Assembly (NCBI GenBank): GCA_018262455.1
Contig: JAGSPR010000011.1
Span: 1-32,840, forward strand
Reading direction: 5' to 3'
DNA length: 32,840 bases
Source of the DNA: Deltaproteobacteria bacterium
GTDB taxonomy: Bacteria; Myxococcota; Polyangia; Haliangiales; Haliangiaceae
Shown here: positions 24,588 to 32,840 of the stretch, in pieces
Layout: every line of letters starts with the position of its first letter
Position numbering within the stretch: the stretch's first letter is position 1
The notes under the pieces: generated by a model
The model's input: only the letters and a program-made list of their open reading frames with translations
What the model was told of the DNA's origin: nothing
Database searches by the model: none
Made by a program: the position numbers and the translations under genes

Positions 24588-26237
24588 ATGTCGACCCTCA
24601 CGAGCTCCCCCGCCTGGAAAGCGCTGTCCGCCCACAAGCCGACGATCGAGCAGGTCGCGATGCGCGACCTGTTCGCGCAGGATCCCGAGCGCTTCGCGCG
24701 GATGTCTCGCGAGGCGTGCGGCATCTTCGTCGATTACTCGAAGCATCGCGCCACGGACGAGACGCTGAAGCTGCTGCTCGCGCTCGCGAAGCAGCAGGAT
24801 GTCGAGGGCTGGCGCGATCGGATGTTCGCCGGCGACAAGGCCCTGAACGGCACGGAGGATCGCGCGGTGTTGCACGTGGCGCTGCGCAACCGGAGCAGGC
24901 GGCCGATCGTGGTCGACGGCAAGGACGTGACGCCGGCGGTCGACGCGGTGCTCGCGAAGATGCGTGGCTTCACGGACCGCGTGCGTAGCGGCGCCTGGAA
25001 GGGCCACACCGGCAAGACGATCACCGACATCGTCAACATCGGCATCGGCGGCTCGGATCTCGGGCCGGTGATGGTGACCGAGGCCCTGCGGCCGTACTGG
25101 AAGCCGGGCATGAACGTGCACTTCGTGTCGAACGTCGACGGCACCCACATCGCGGAGACGGTGAAGCGCGTCGATCCCGAGCGGACGCTGTTCATCGTCG
25201 CCAGCAAGACGTTCACCACGCAGGAGACCTTGACCAACGCGACGAGCGCGCGGACGTGGCTGCTCCAGAAGCTCGGAGCAGGGAACGACGCCGTCGCGAA
25301 GCACTTCGTGGCCCTGTCGACCAACGCCAAGGAGGTGGCGGCTTTCGGGATCGACACCGACAACATGTTCGAGTTCTGGGACTGGGTCGGCGGCCGCTAC
25401 TCGCTGTGGAGCGCGATCGGGCTGCCGATCGCCACGATCATCGGCATGGACAACTTCGAGGAGATGCTCGCCGGTGGCCACGAGATGGATGAACACTTCC
25501 GGACCGCGCCGCTCGCCGAGAACCTGCCCGTGATCCTCGGCATGCTGGGGCTCTGGTACAACAACTTCTTCGGCGCCGAGACTCACGCGATCCTGCCGTA
25601 CGACCAGTACATGCATCGGTTCGCCGCCTACTTTCAGCAGGGCGACATGGAGTCGAACGGCAAGAGCGTCGATCGCAAGAACCAGCGCATCACCGACTAT
25701 TCGACCGGGCCGATCATCTGGGGCGAGCCCGGCACCAACGGCCAGCACGCATTCTACCAGCTGATCCACCAGGGCACGCGGATCATCCCGTGTGACTTCA
25801 TCGTGCCGGTCGAGAGTCACAATCCCAGCAAGCACCACGCGATCCTGCTGGCGAACTTCTTCGCCCAGACCGAGGCCCTGATGAAGGGCAAGACCACCAC
25901 CGAGGCGCGCGCCGAGCTCGTCGCCGCGAAGGTGCCCGCCGACAAGCTCGACGGTCTCGCGCAGCACAAGACGTTCACTGGCAACCGGCCGACCACGTCG
26001 ATCGTGGTGCAGCAGGTCACCCCGAAGACCCTCGGCTCGCTGGTCGCGATGTACGAGCACAAGATCTTCGTGCAGGGCATCGTGTGGGACATCTACAGCT
26101 TCGACCAGTGGGGCGTCGAGCTTGGCAAGCAGCTCGCGTCGAAGATCCTGCCGGAGCTCGAGGGCGACGCGAAGGTCACGTCGCACGACGCGTCGACCAA
26201 CGGGCTCATCAACCTCTACAAGGCGCGCCGCAAGTAG
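24588..26237 (+). CDS. pgi: Glucose-6-phosphate isomerase
   Basis: The 549-residue product starts at ATG 24588 ([13 protein letters not shown]), which fits the usual N-terminus of the large bacterial/eukaryotic-type enzyme; an in-frame start six codons upstream is less likely. Family signatures are intact: [40 protein letters not shown], the active-site segment [18 protein letters not shown], and the C-terminal [11 protein letters not shown] with its catalytic Lys. It interconverts glucose-6-phosphate and fructose-6-phosphate in the cytoplasm, linking glk and zwf to the fbp/tal side. Its stop codon abuts the stop of the convergent minus-strand gene with no intervening base. It is separated from tkt by that gene, so it probably has its own promoter. 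Confidence 0.97.
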   Translation: MSTLTSSPAWKALSAHKPTIEQVAMRDLFAQDPERFARMSREACGIFVDYSKHRATDETLKLLLALAKQQDVEGWRDRMFAGDKALNGTEDRAVLHVALRNRSRRPIVVDGKDVTPAVDAVLAKMRGFTDRVRSGAWKGHTGKTITDIVNIGIGGSDLGPVMVTEALRPYWKPGMNVHFVSNVDGTHIAETVKRVDPERTLFIVASKTFTTQETLTNATSARTWLLQKLGAGNDAVAKHFVALSTNAKEVAAFGIDTDNMFEFWDWVGGRYSLWSAIGLPIATIIGMDNFEEMLAGGHEMDEHFRTAPLAENLPVILGMLGLWYNNFFGAETHAILPYDQYMHRFAAYFQQGDMESNGKSVDRKNQRITDYSTGPIIWGEPGTNGQHAFYQLIHQGTRIIPCDFIVPVESHNPSKHHAILLANFFAQTEALMKGKTTTEARAELVAAKVPADKLDGLAQHKTFTGNRPTTSIVVQQVTPKTLGSLVAMYEHKIFVQGIVWDIYSFDQWGVELGKQLASKILPELEGDAKVTSHDASTNGLINLYKARRK

Positions 26238-26873
26238 TCAGGGCGCGCACCTCCGCAGGCTCCGGTGACCCATGTTGCCGCCGGTCGTCTCGATACAGGT
26301 CGTCTTGCCGAGCAGCCACCCCGCGGGCGACTCGGCGAGATCGGTGGAGGTCTTCGGGTGGCACTGCCAGGCCGATACCAGTTGCGGTTTGCTCGGTGCA
26401 CCGACGTCGTCGAGCTTGACCTGTTCGGTCGTGCACGCGAGCTGCGTCCGCTTGGCCGCGGCCTTGCACGGGAGCGTCTCGGGCGCGTAGCCGCTCGTGG
26501 TCTTCGTGTGCTTGCACGCGTGGTCGACGAGGGAGAGGTCGAGCGTCAGCTTGTCGCCGGTCTGTGACCACGCGCCGGTCCATCGGGTGGTCCAGGTCGT
26601 CTGGTCGTCGGTCGTGTACGACGCGCCGGAGCCTTCGGCGTAGAGGTTGTGCTCGCCCCGCGTCCCGGCGGAGCTCGCTTCGAGCTTGTTGTCCTCGCGC
26701 AGGTCGACGGTGATCGTGATGTCGGCGCTCCAGTGGATCGCGCCCCGATTGCCGGCGATGTGGAGGTTCGTCCCATCGACGTGCTTCATGCGCAGCCGCG
26801 TCAGTTTCGGATCGGCGGCGCTGTGGTGTCCGAGCCAGACGAGGACGGCGGTGGCGAGCAGGGTTCGATTCAC
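26238..26873 (-). CDS. Small secreted protein of unknown function
   Basis: GTG at 26873 has AGGA about 8 nt upstream and gives a signal peptide (MNRTLLATAVLVWLGHHSAA, cut before DPK). The mature protein would be ~190 residues. An in-frame ATG at 26930 would hide the signal. The mature part is a beta-rich sequence with Thr/Asp-rich strands (SADITITVDLRED, TTWTTRWTGAWSQTGDKLTLDLSL) and several Cys residues in the second half, likely disulfide-bonded. This fits a periplasmic or exported beta-sandwich protein. No family is recognised. It is divergent from tkt across 204 bp and its stop touches the pgi stop. Confidence 0.7.
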   Translation of the reverse strand: MNRTLLATAVLVWLGHHSAADPKLTRLRMKHVDGTNLHIAGNRGAIHWSADITITVDLREDNKLEASSAGTRGEHNLYAEGSGASYTTDDQTTWTTRWTGAWSQTGDKLTLDLSLVDHACKHTKTTSGYAPETLPCKAAAKRTQLACTTEQVKLDDVGAPSKPQLVSAWQCHPKTSTDLAESPAGWLLGKTTCIETTGGNMGHRSLRRCAP

Positions 26874-26920
26874 CCGGCGATCCTGACACGCAATCCAGGA
26901 TGTCCAGGCCGCCCCGTTCA

Positions 26921-26967
26921 TCGTTGGCAACGTGATGGCACGTCAACGATCCGCGGGTGTGCCGCGG
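26921..26967. promoter_or_regulatory. Two adjacent inverted repeats in the divergent region before tkt
   Basis: The first element pairs TCGTTG (26921-26926) plus ACGT (26930-26933) with ACGTCAACGA (26940-26949), with a 3-nt bulge. Next to it CCGCGG occurs twice (26951-26956 and 26962-26967) around GTGTG, a perfect 6-5-6 inverted repeat. They lie 111-157 bp upstream of the tkt start and 48-94 bp upstream of the minus-strand gene start. An operator role is inferred from position only. Confidence 0.35.
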
Positions 26968-27077
26968 GACGTGCGGGGGAGCAGAAAAAAGCTGACCGCC
27001 CCCATGTCTCGCGCCCCGGCGTAGGTGCAATCTTGCCGCGTGGGACTCGGGGAGTTCCACTCCAAGGGGGAATCCGC

Positions 27078-29135
27078 GTGACTGAAGCCAAGCTCGATCT
27101 GCTGTGCGTGAACACGATCCGGACGCTGAGCATGGACGCCGTCCAGGCCGCCAATTCGGGACATCCGGGGACGCCGATGGCGCTCGCGCCCGTCGCCTAT
27201 ACGCTCTGGCAGAAGTTCATGGACTTCGATCCGGCGGACCCGATCTGGCCGAACCGCGATCGGTTCGTGCTGTCGTGTGGCCACGCGTCGATGCTCCTGT
27301 ACTCGATGCTCCACCTCACGCAGACGCGCGCGGTGAACCCGAAGTACGAGCGGCTCGGTTCGCCGTCGGTGTCGCTCGACGACATCAAGAAGTTCCGCCA
27401 GCTCGACAGCCGCTGCGCCGGTCACCCGGAGTACCGCTGGACGTCCGGCGTCGAGACCACCACGGGCCCGCTCGGCCAGGGCCTGGCGACGAGCGTCGGC
27501 ATGGCGATCGCGCGGCGCTGGCTCGGCGGTCACTTCAACAAGCCCGGCTACACGCTGTTTGATTACGACGTCTACGCGCTCGCGGGCGACGGATGCCTGA
27601 TGGAGGGTGTGGCGGCCGAGGCCGCGTCGCTCGCCGGCCACCTCAAGCTGTCCGAGCTGTGCTGGATCTACGACAACAACAAGATCACGATCGAAGGCGA
27701 GACCGAGCTCTCGTTCTCCGAGGACGTCGCGACGCGGTTCATCGGCTACGGCTGGAACGTGACGCGCGTCGGTGACGCGAACGACCTCGAGATGCTCGCC
27801 CGCGCGTTCCGGACCTTCCAGGCCACGACCGATCGGCCGACGCTCATCATCGTCGACAGCCACATCGGCTACGGCTCGCTGAAGGAGGGCACGCACCAGG
27901 TGCACGGCGCGCCGCTTGGCGAGGCCGACATCAAGCACACCAAGAAGTTCTACGGCTGGCCGGAGGACGCGAAGTTCCTCGTCCCCGAAGGCGTCTACGA
28001 TCACTTCGCCCAGGGCATCGGCGCGCGCAGCAAGAAGGCCCGCGAGGCGTGGGAGACGATGCTCGCCGCCTACGCGAAGGAGTTCCCGGGTCTCGCCGAG
28101 GAGAACCGCCTGATGCAGAAGCGCGAGCTTCCGGTCGGCTGGGACAAGGATCTGCCGACGTACAAGGCGGATCCGAAGGGGCTCGCAGGACGCCAGGCTT
28201 CCGGTGAGGTGCTGAACGCGCTCGCGAAGAACCTGCCGTGGCTGATCGGTGGCTCGGCCGACCTAGCGCCGTCGACGCTGACCCGGCTCACGTTCGAAGG
28301 TGCCGGCGACTTCGGACCGCACGAGGCGGGCCGCAACCTGCACTACGGCATCCGCGAGCACGCGATGGCTGCCGCGATGAACGGCATCGCGCTCAGCAAG
28401 GTCCGGAACTACGGCTCGGGCTTCTTCGTGTTCGCCGACTACTGTCGCCCGCCGATCCGGCTGGCGTCGATCATGGAGATCCCGGTCATCCACATCTTCA
28501 CGCACGACTCGATCGGCGTCGGAGAGGATGGCCCGACGCACCAGCCGATCGAGCACCTGGCGTCGCTCCGCGCGATCCCGGGCCTCATCGTGCTGCGTCC
28601 GGGTGACGCGAACGAGGTCGTCGAGGCGTGGCGGATGATCGCCGGGATGCGTCACCACCCCGTCGTGCTCGTGCTGTCGCGCCAGGCGATGCCGACGCTC
28701 GATCGCACGAAGTACGCGCCGGCTGCGGGGCTCCACAAGGGCGCCTACGTCCTGGCGGACGCGCCGGGCGGCTCGCCCGACGTGATCCTGATGGCGACCG
28801 GCACCGAGGTCGGATTGGTCGTCGCGGCGCACGAGCAGCTCGTCGCGAGCGGCATCAAGTCACGCGTCGTCAGCATGCCGTCCTGGGAGGTCTTCGAAGA
28901 TCAGGACGAGGCGTACCAGGAGTCGGTGCTGCCGACGGCAGTCACCGCGCGTGTCGCCGTGGAGTTCGCTTCATCGTTTGGCTGGGAGCGCTACACGGGC
29001 CGGCGCGGCGCGATCGTCGCGATGCAGAGCTTCGGTGCGTCGGCTCCGCTCAAGGAGCTGCAGACGAAGTTCGGCTTCCATCCGGAGAACATCGTCGCGG
29101 CGGCCAAGGCTCAGCTCGCGCGCGGTTCGAAGTAG
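27078..29135 (+). CDS. tkt: Transketolase
   Basis: GTG at 27078 follows AAGGGGG and gives 685 residues, the normal length; there is no in-frame ATG nearby. Thiamine-diphosphate enzyme signatures are clear: [13 protein letters not shown] at the N-terminus, TTTGPLGQG, the ThDP/metal motif GDGCLMEGV...NNK, the second-subunit part [16 protein letters not shown], and [18 protein letters not shown]. It moves two-carbon ketol units between pentose and other sugar phosphates in the non-oxidative pentose phosphate pathway, partnering the transaldolase at 12518-13504. It heads a run tkt-gnd-pgl-glk-zwf with gaps of 28, 19, -4 and 59 bp, very likely one operon. Confidence 0.97.
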   Translation: MTEAKLDLLCVNTIRTLSMDAVQAANSGHPGTPMALAPVAYTLWQKFMDFDPADPIWPNRDRFVLSCGHASMLLYSMLHLTQTRAVNPKYERLGSPSVSLDDIKKFRQLDSRCAGHPEYRWTSGVETTTGPLGQGLATSVGMAIARRWLGGHFNKPGYTLFDYDVYALAGDGCLMEGVAAEAASLAGHLKLSELCWIYDNNKITIEGETELSFSEDVATRFIGYGWNVTRVGDANDLEMLARAFRTFQATTDRPTLIIVDSHIGYGSLKEGTHQVHGAPLGEADIKHTKKFYGWPEDAKFLVPEGVYDHFAQGIGARSKKAREAWETMLAAYAKEFPGLAEENRLMQKRELPVGWDKDLPTYKADPKGLAGRQASGEVLNALAKNLPWLIGGSADLAPSTLTRLTFEGAGDFGPHEAGRNLHYGIREHAMAAAMNGIALSKVRNYGSGFFVFADYCRPPIRLASIMEIPVIHIFTHDSIGVGEDGPTHQPIEHLASLRAIPGLIVLRPGDANEVVEAWRMIAGMRHHPVVLVLSRQAMPTLDRTKYAPAAGLHKGAYVLADAPGGSPDVILMATGTEVGLVVAAHEQLVASGIKSRVVSMPSWEVFEDQDEAYQESVLPTAVTARVAVEFASSFGWERYTGRRGAIVAMQSFGASAPLKELQTKFGFHPENIVAAAKAQLARGSK

Positions 29136-29163
29136 CGGCGCACGGCTCACAGGGAGATCGAAG

Positions 29164-30147
29164 ATGCAGATCGGAATGATCGGGCTCGGGCGGATGGGCG
29201 CCAACATGGCGCGTCGGCTCATGAAGGGTGGCCACCAGGCCGTCGTCTACGACCGCAACGCCGACAGCGTGAAGACGCTGGCAGGCGAGGGCGCGAAGGG
29301 TGCCGACTCGCTGAAGTCGCTCGTGTCGCAGATGTCGAGGCCGCGCCACGTCTGGGTCATGGTGCCCGCGGGGGTGCCGACCGAGGCCACCGTCGCCGAG
29401 CTCGGCGAGGTCCTCGAGGCCGGGGACACCGTCATCGACGGCGGCAACTCGATGTACAAGGACGACGTTCGCCGTGCGCGTGCGCTCGCGGGCAAGCAGA
29501 TCCACTACGTCGATGCCGGCACGTCCGGTGGCGTGTACGGGCTCGAGCGCGGCTACTGCATGATGGTCGGTGGCGACACCGAGACCATCAAGCGCCTCGA
29601 TCCGATCTTCAAGACGCTGGCGCCCGGGCGCGGCCAGGTCGAGCGGACCCCTGGTCGCAAGGACAACCTCGGCACCGCCGAAGACGGCTATCTGCACTGC
29701 GGTCCGGTCGGCGCGGGTCACTTCGTCAAGATGGTCCACAACGGGATCGAGTACGGCATCATGCAGGCGATCGCCGAGGGCTTCGACATCATGAAGGGCG
29801 CCGCGAACCCGACGGTCGAGGAGGGCTACCGCTACACGTTGCCGGTCGCCGACATCGCCGAGGTCTGGCGCCGCGGCAGCGTGCTGTCGTCTTGGCTCAT
29901 CGATCTCACCGCCAAGGCGCTGATCGAGGATCCCGCGCTCGCGAAGTTCTCCGGTCACGTCCAGGACTCCGGTGAGGGTCGGTGGACCGTGATGGCGGCG
30001 ATCGAGGAAGCCGTCCCGTGCGACACGATCGCGGCCGCGCTGTTCACGCGCTTCCGCTCGCGCATGGACGAGTCGTACGCCGAGAAGGTGCTGTCGGCGA
30101 TGCGCTTCCAGTTCGGTGGACACGTCGAGCGCCCCTCGGGCGGTTGA
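29164..30147 (+). CDS. gnd: 6-phosphogluconate dehydrogenase, decarboxylating, short form
   Basis: ATG at 29164 follows CAGGGAG and lies 28 bp after tkt. The product is 327 residues, the short form (about 300-330) rather than the ~470-residue E. coli type, so most of the C-terminal helical domain is missing. Motifs: [13 protein letters not shown] (dinucleotide loop), [34 protein letters not shown] and the catalytic [13 protein letters not shown]. At the end of beta-strand 2 the sequence is YDRNAD (D30-R31) where the NADP-type enzyme has NR[ST]. An acid here usually favours NAD+. It oxidatively decarboxylates 6-phosphogluconate to ribulose-5-phosphate. The cofactor preference is inference. Confidence 0.95.
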   Translation: MQIGMIGLGRMGANMARRLMKGGHQAVVYDRNADSVKTLAGEGAKGADSLKSLVSQMSRPRHVWVMVPAGVPTEATVAELGEVLEAGDTVIDGGNSMYKDDVRRARALAGKQIHYVDAGTSGGVYGLERGYCMMVGGDTETIKRLDPIFKTLAPGRGQVERTPGRKDNLGTAEDGYLHCGPVGAGHFVKMVHNGIEYGIMQAIAEGFDIMKGAANPTVEEGYRYTLPVADIAEVWRRGSVLSSWLIDLTAKALIEDPALAKFSGHVQDSGEGRWTVMAAIEEAVPCDTIAAALFTRFRSRMDESYAEKVLSAMRFQFGGHVERPSGG

Positions 30148-30166
30148 TCGGCCCGGGAACATCACC

Positions 30167-30910
30167 ATGCCGAAGGTCCAGAGCTTCGACGGTCTCGACG
30201 CACTCAGCCGCGCGGCGGCCGGTGACCTGGCCACGATCGTACACGACGCGGTCCGCGATCGTGGTGGGTGCAGCATCGCGCTGTCCGGCGGGTCGACGCC
30301 AAAACGCTTGTTCCAGCTGCTCGCGGCCGACGGTCGCGACGCGCTGCCGTGGGATCGCATCGATCTGTGGTGGGGCGATGAGCGTGCGGTGCCGCCGGAT
30401 CACCCCGACTCCAACTACAACATGACGCGCCAGGCGCTGATCGAGCCGCTCGGGCTCGATCCTGCCCGGGTGCATCGCATGCGTGGCGAGGCCAGCGACC
30501 TCAGCGTCGCGGCGCGTGACTACGAGGACGAGCTCGTGCGCGCGCTCGGCTCGCCGCCGGTGTTCGACTACGTGATGCTCGGCATGGGTCCCGACGGCCA
30601 CACCGCGTCGCTGTTCCCGGGCTCGCCCGCGCTCGCCGAGACCCGGCGGTTCGTCGTCGCGAACCCGGTGAGCTCGCCGCTTACCAAGGGCGCTGCCACG
30701 CGGATCACGATGTCGCCGCCAGCGCTCAATGCGGGCCGCCACGTCCGGTTCCTCGCGGCGGGCGCCGACAAGGCAGCGCCGCTCAAACACGTGCTCGAGG
30801 GTCCGAAGGATCCCAAGTATCCGGCGCAGCTCATCGCGCCGAGCAGTGGCGATCTGGTGTGGTTTGTCGACCACGCCGCGGCAGCTCTACTCACCGGAGG
30901 CAGGTCATGA
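30167..30910 (+). CDS. pgl: 6-phosphogluconolactonase
   Basis: ATG at 30167 gives 247 residues (MPKVQSFDGLDALSRAAAGDL), the usual DevB-type length; in-frame starts inside gnd are disfavoured. Motifs of the family: ALSGGSTPKRLFQLL, WWGDERAVPPDHPDSNY and LGMGPDGHTASLFPG, where the His of DGHTAS is the expected catalytic residue. It hydrolyses 6-phosphogluconolactone, the product of the zwf enzyme, to 6-phosphogluconate, the substrate of gnd. It follows gnd by 19 bp, and its stop overlaps the glk start (ATGA, 30907-30910). It is therefore co-transcribed and probably translationally coupled. Confidence 0.96.
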   Translation: MPKVQSFDGLDALSRAAAGDLATIVHDAVRDRGGCSIALSGGSTPKRLFQLLAADGRDALPWDRIDLWWGDERAVPPDHPDSNYNMTRQALIEPLGLDPARVHRMRGEASDLSVAARDYEDELVRALGSPPVFDYVMLGMGPDGHTASLFPGSPALAETRRFVVANPVSSPLTKGAATRITMSPPALNAGRHVRFLAAGADKAAPLKHVLEGPKDPKYPAQLIAPSSGDLVWFVDHAAAALLTGGRS

Positions 30911-31887
30911 TCCTGGCAGGCGATGTGGGAGGTACGAAGACGGTGCTCGCGCTGTGCGATGCCAGCGGGCGCGTCGGCCGCGAGGCCGTGTTCCTGTGCG
31001 AGAACTATCCGTCGCTCGAGGTGATCCTCGACGAGTTCCTTCGCGGTCGCGAGGCAGCCGGGCTCCACGGTGCATGCTTCGGGGTCGCCGGACCGGTCGC
31101 CGAGGGCGCCGCGAAGATCACCAACCTGCCGTGGACGATCGACTCGCGCTCGCTGTCGAAGTTGCTCGGCGGCATCCCGGTGACGCTGCTGAACGATCTG
31201 CAGGTCACCGCGCTGGGCTCGCTCGTGCTGCCGCCCGAATCGTTCGCCGTGCTGCAGCAACCTACGACGCCGCCGCCAGCCGATGGGCCGATCGCGGTGG
31301 TCGCGCCCGGGACCGGGCTCGGCGAGGCGCTGCTCGTGTCCGACGGCAAGCGCTACCGTGCGCTGGCGTCCGAGGGCGGCCACGCGGACTTTGCGCCGAC
31401 CACCGATGAGGAGATCGAGCTGCTCCGGTTCCTCCGCAAGCTCTATGGCGGGCACGTCAGCAACGAGCGCGTGCTGTGTGGTCACGGCATCGGCGATCTC
31501 TACGCGTTCGTGCGCGAGCGCCGGGGCACCAAGGAGCCGACCTGGCTCTCGGCGCAGATCGCAGCCGGCGATCGCAACGCCGTGATCTCGAAGGCGGCAC
31601 TCGACAAGACCGATGACGCGTGCGTTCGCGCGCTCGAGATGTTCTCCGAGATCCTGGGGGCCGAGGCTGGCAATGCCGCGCTGCGCGGGCTGACCACCGG
31701 GGGCGTCGTGATCGGCGGCGGGATTCCTCCGAAGATCCTGCCGGCCCTGCAGACCGGCGCGCTGCTCGCGCGGTTCAACGACAAGGGACGGTTCTCGCAA
31801 TGGACCCGCACCCTGTCGGTCCGTGTCACGCTCGAATCGCGAGCAGCATTGCTCGGCGCCGCTCATTACGTAGCTACCAGCGCGTAG
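30907..31887 (+). CDS. glk: Glucokinase (Glk family)
   Basis: ATG at 30907 follows GGAGG and overlaps the pgl stop by 4 bp. The product has 326 residues. It is a proteobacterial-type Glk rather than a ROK protein: GDVGGTKT phosphate-binding loop at the N-terminus, GVAGPVAEG, TNLPW, the sugar-binding LLNDLQVTALG, VVAPGTGLGEALL, SEGGHADFAPTTDEEIELLRFL and GGVVIGGGIPPKI near the C-terminus. It phosphorylates cytoplasmic glucose with ATP to glucose-6-phosphate, the shared substrate of pgi and zwf. With the intracellular GH63 glucosidase upstream in the window, it could capture glucose released from internal glucosides. Confidence 0.95.
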   Translation: MILAGDVGGTKTVLALCDASGRVGREAVFLCENYPSLEVILDEFLRGREAAGLHGACFGVAGPVAEGAAKITNLPWTIDSRSLSKLLGGIPVTLLNDLQVTALGSLVLPPESFAVLQQPTTPPPADGPIAVVAPGTGLGEALLVSDGKRYRALASEGGHADFAPTTDEEIELLRFLRKLYGGHVSNERVLCGHGIGDLYAFVRERRGTKEPTWLSAQIAAGDRNAVISKAALDKTDDACVRALEMFSEILGAEAGNAALRGLTTGGVVIGGGIPPKILPALQTGALLARFNDKGRFSQWTRTLSVRVTLESRAALLGAAHYVATSA

Positions 31888-31946
31888 CTGCCAGCCCATC
31901 GCTCCAGCTCGCCGCGAGTGACCTCCACGCCCGCAAGGACCCCGTC

Positions 31947-32840
31947 ATGACCGAACCGTCCAGGCCCTCCACGATCCCGCCGCCCCCGACCGATCACTCG
32001 AACGTCGTCGGCGAGATCCTCAGCGACGTCTCGGCCAAGAAGCGACGTCCCGAGCCGACCGCGGTCGTGATCTTCGGCGCGACCGGTGACCTCTCGGGTC
32101 GCAAGCTCGCCCCGGCGCTGTTCAACGTGATGCTCGACAAGTCGATGACGGATCCGACCGTCATCATCGGCGTGAGCCGCAGACCGCTCAGCAATCAAGT
32201 GTTCGCCGACAAGCTCAAGGGCCCGGTTGCCCAGCATTCGCGGCAGAAGGTCGAGCCGGCGGCCTGGGACAAGTTCACCGCGATGCTCGACTACGTCGGG
32301 GGCGAGTTTCATGACGACGCGACCTACGTCGAGCTCAAAGCCCACCTCGAGACCGCCCGGGCCAAGGGCACGAAGGGCAGGGTGTTCTACCTGTCGACGC
32401 CGCCCACGGCGTTTCCCACGATCCTCCAGAAGCTTCAGCAGCACGGACTGATCGAGCGCGCCGCGCAGGGGCCGGGCGTGCCGGGCTGCCGCGTGATCGT
32501 CGAGAAGCCGTTCGGTCGCGACCTCGCGACCGCGCGCGCGCTCAACGAGATGATCGGCACGTACCTCCACGAGAGCCAGATCTATCGGATCGATCACTAC
32601 CTCGGCAAAGAGACCGTCCAGAACATCCTGGTGCTGCGGTTCGGTAACTCGATCTTCGAGCCGATCTGGAACCGTAATCACATCGACTATGTCGAGATCA
32701 CGGCCGCCGAGTCGATCGGTATCGAGGGTCGCGGCGCGTTCTACGAGGAGACCGGGGTCGTCCGGGACATCATCCAGAATCACCTGCTCCAGGTGATGTC
32801 GCTCGTGACCATGGAGGTCCCGTCCTCGTTCGCTGCCGAT
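31947..32840 (+). CDS. zwf: Glucose-6-phosphate 1-dehydrogenase, 3' truncated by window end
   Basis: The frame is open from ATG 31947 to the last base, 298 codons of an expected ~490-510. A Pro/Ser-rich, probably disordered extension of ~38 residues precedes the dinucleotide loop VIFGATGDLSGRK (G44-x-x-G-D-L), so the N-terminus is longer than in E. coli Zwf. VFYLSTPP, RVIVEKPFGRDL and the active-site signature RIDHYLGKE (His217, Lys221) follow. It oxidises glucose-6-phosphate to 6-phosphogluconolactone, giving NADPH, and feeds pgl. It is the fifth gene of the run that starts at tkt, 59 bp after glk. Confidence 0.96.
   Translation, partial: MTEPSRPSTIPPPPTDHSNVVGEILSDVSAKKRRPEPTAVVIFGATGDLSGRKLAPALFNVMLDKSMTDPTVIIGVSRRPLSNQVFADKLKGPVAQHSRQKVEPAAWDKFTAMLDYVGGEFHDDATYVELKAHLETARAKGTKGRVFYLSTPPTAFPTILQKLQQHGLIERAAQGPGVPGCRVIVEKPFGRDLATARALNEMIGTYLHESQIYRIDHYLGKETVQNILVLRFGNSIFEPIWNRNHIDYVEITAAESIGIEGRGAFYEETGVVRDIIQNHLLQVMSLVTMEVPSSFAAD

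Noticed and set aside
24537..26186. Long minus-strand ORF (549 codons) opposite pgi
   Set aside because: It is antisense to a clearly identified enzyme; its Arg/His/Asp/Val-rich composition is typical of a GC-rich shadow frame.
26649..27077. N-terminal extension of the tkt frame
   Set aside because: It overlaps a minus-strand secreted-protein gene, has no transketolase similarity, and a strong ribosome binding site precedes GTG 27078.

Overview
The window is about 33 kb of very GC-rich bacterial DNA, densely coded on both strands, with many GTG (and some TTG) starts. The gene set points to Myxococcota (Polyangia/Haliangiales-like, perhaps Kofleriaceae). The signs are a pentapeptide-repeat/RCC1 lipoprotein with Cys-rich CGNGxCxxGE tails, a histone-H1-like Lys/Ala tail on an Imm51-like protein, and many unrecognised secreted proteins and lipoproteins. 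This assignment is inferred from gene content; no marker gene was compared.

Layout. (1) 1-3080: a 5'-truncated nitrilase-fold/Asp-box fusion, convergent with an MBL-fold lactonase-like hydrolase. (2) 3109-3858: a frameshifted C-terminal remnant of a tyrosine recombinase, an intact tRNA-Arg(CCU) and a small uncharacterised ORF, probably a scar of an old integrative element. (3) 4062-9594: envelope proteins on the + strand: a large lipoprotein with 19 pentapeptide repeats and RCC1-type repeats, a DUF3108-like lipoprotein, and two overlapping genes for secreted proteins that look like diverged tandem paralogues. (4) 9632-12428: a GDPD phosphodiesterase, an aldo/keto reductase and the H1-tail/Imm51 protein. 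(5) 18184-12518 (minus strand): a GH63-type glucosidase, class III fructose-1,6-bisphosphatase (ATGA-coupled) and transaldolase, a likely operon. (6) 18358-23321 (plus): an MMPL/RND transporter followed by a three-part fusion of IPCT-like nucleotidyltransferase, CDP-alcohol phosphotransferase and a UPF0104/LPG-synthase-type membrane domain. A minus-strand lipoprotein converges on it. (7) 24588-32840: pgi, a small secreted protein on the minus strand, then tkt-gnd-pgl-glk-zwf on the plus strand. zwf runs off the window.

The two sugar blocks together encode glucose release (GH63), phosphorylation (glk), isomerisation (pgi), the oxidative pentose phosphate branch (zwf, pgl, gnd), the transketolase/transaldolase branch and a gluconeogenic phosphatase (fbp). 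A membrane/lipid-head-group module lies between them. Ribose-5-phosphate isomerase and ribulose-phosphate epimerase are not in the window.

The most interesting items are: the MMPL plus three-domain fusion pair, whose cytidylyltransferase loop lacks the usual Arg and Lys; two perfect inverted repeats in the GH63/MMPL divergent promoter region; the Cys-to-Ser change in the nitrilase domain; the H1-tail/Imm51 protein with no toxin beside it; and the integrase relic next to tRNA-Arg. No CRISPR array, rRNA or intact insertion sequence was seen. No gap over 300 bases lacks content; the longest non-coding stretch (3081-3425) holds the integrase remnant.
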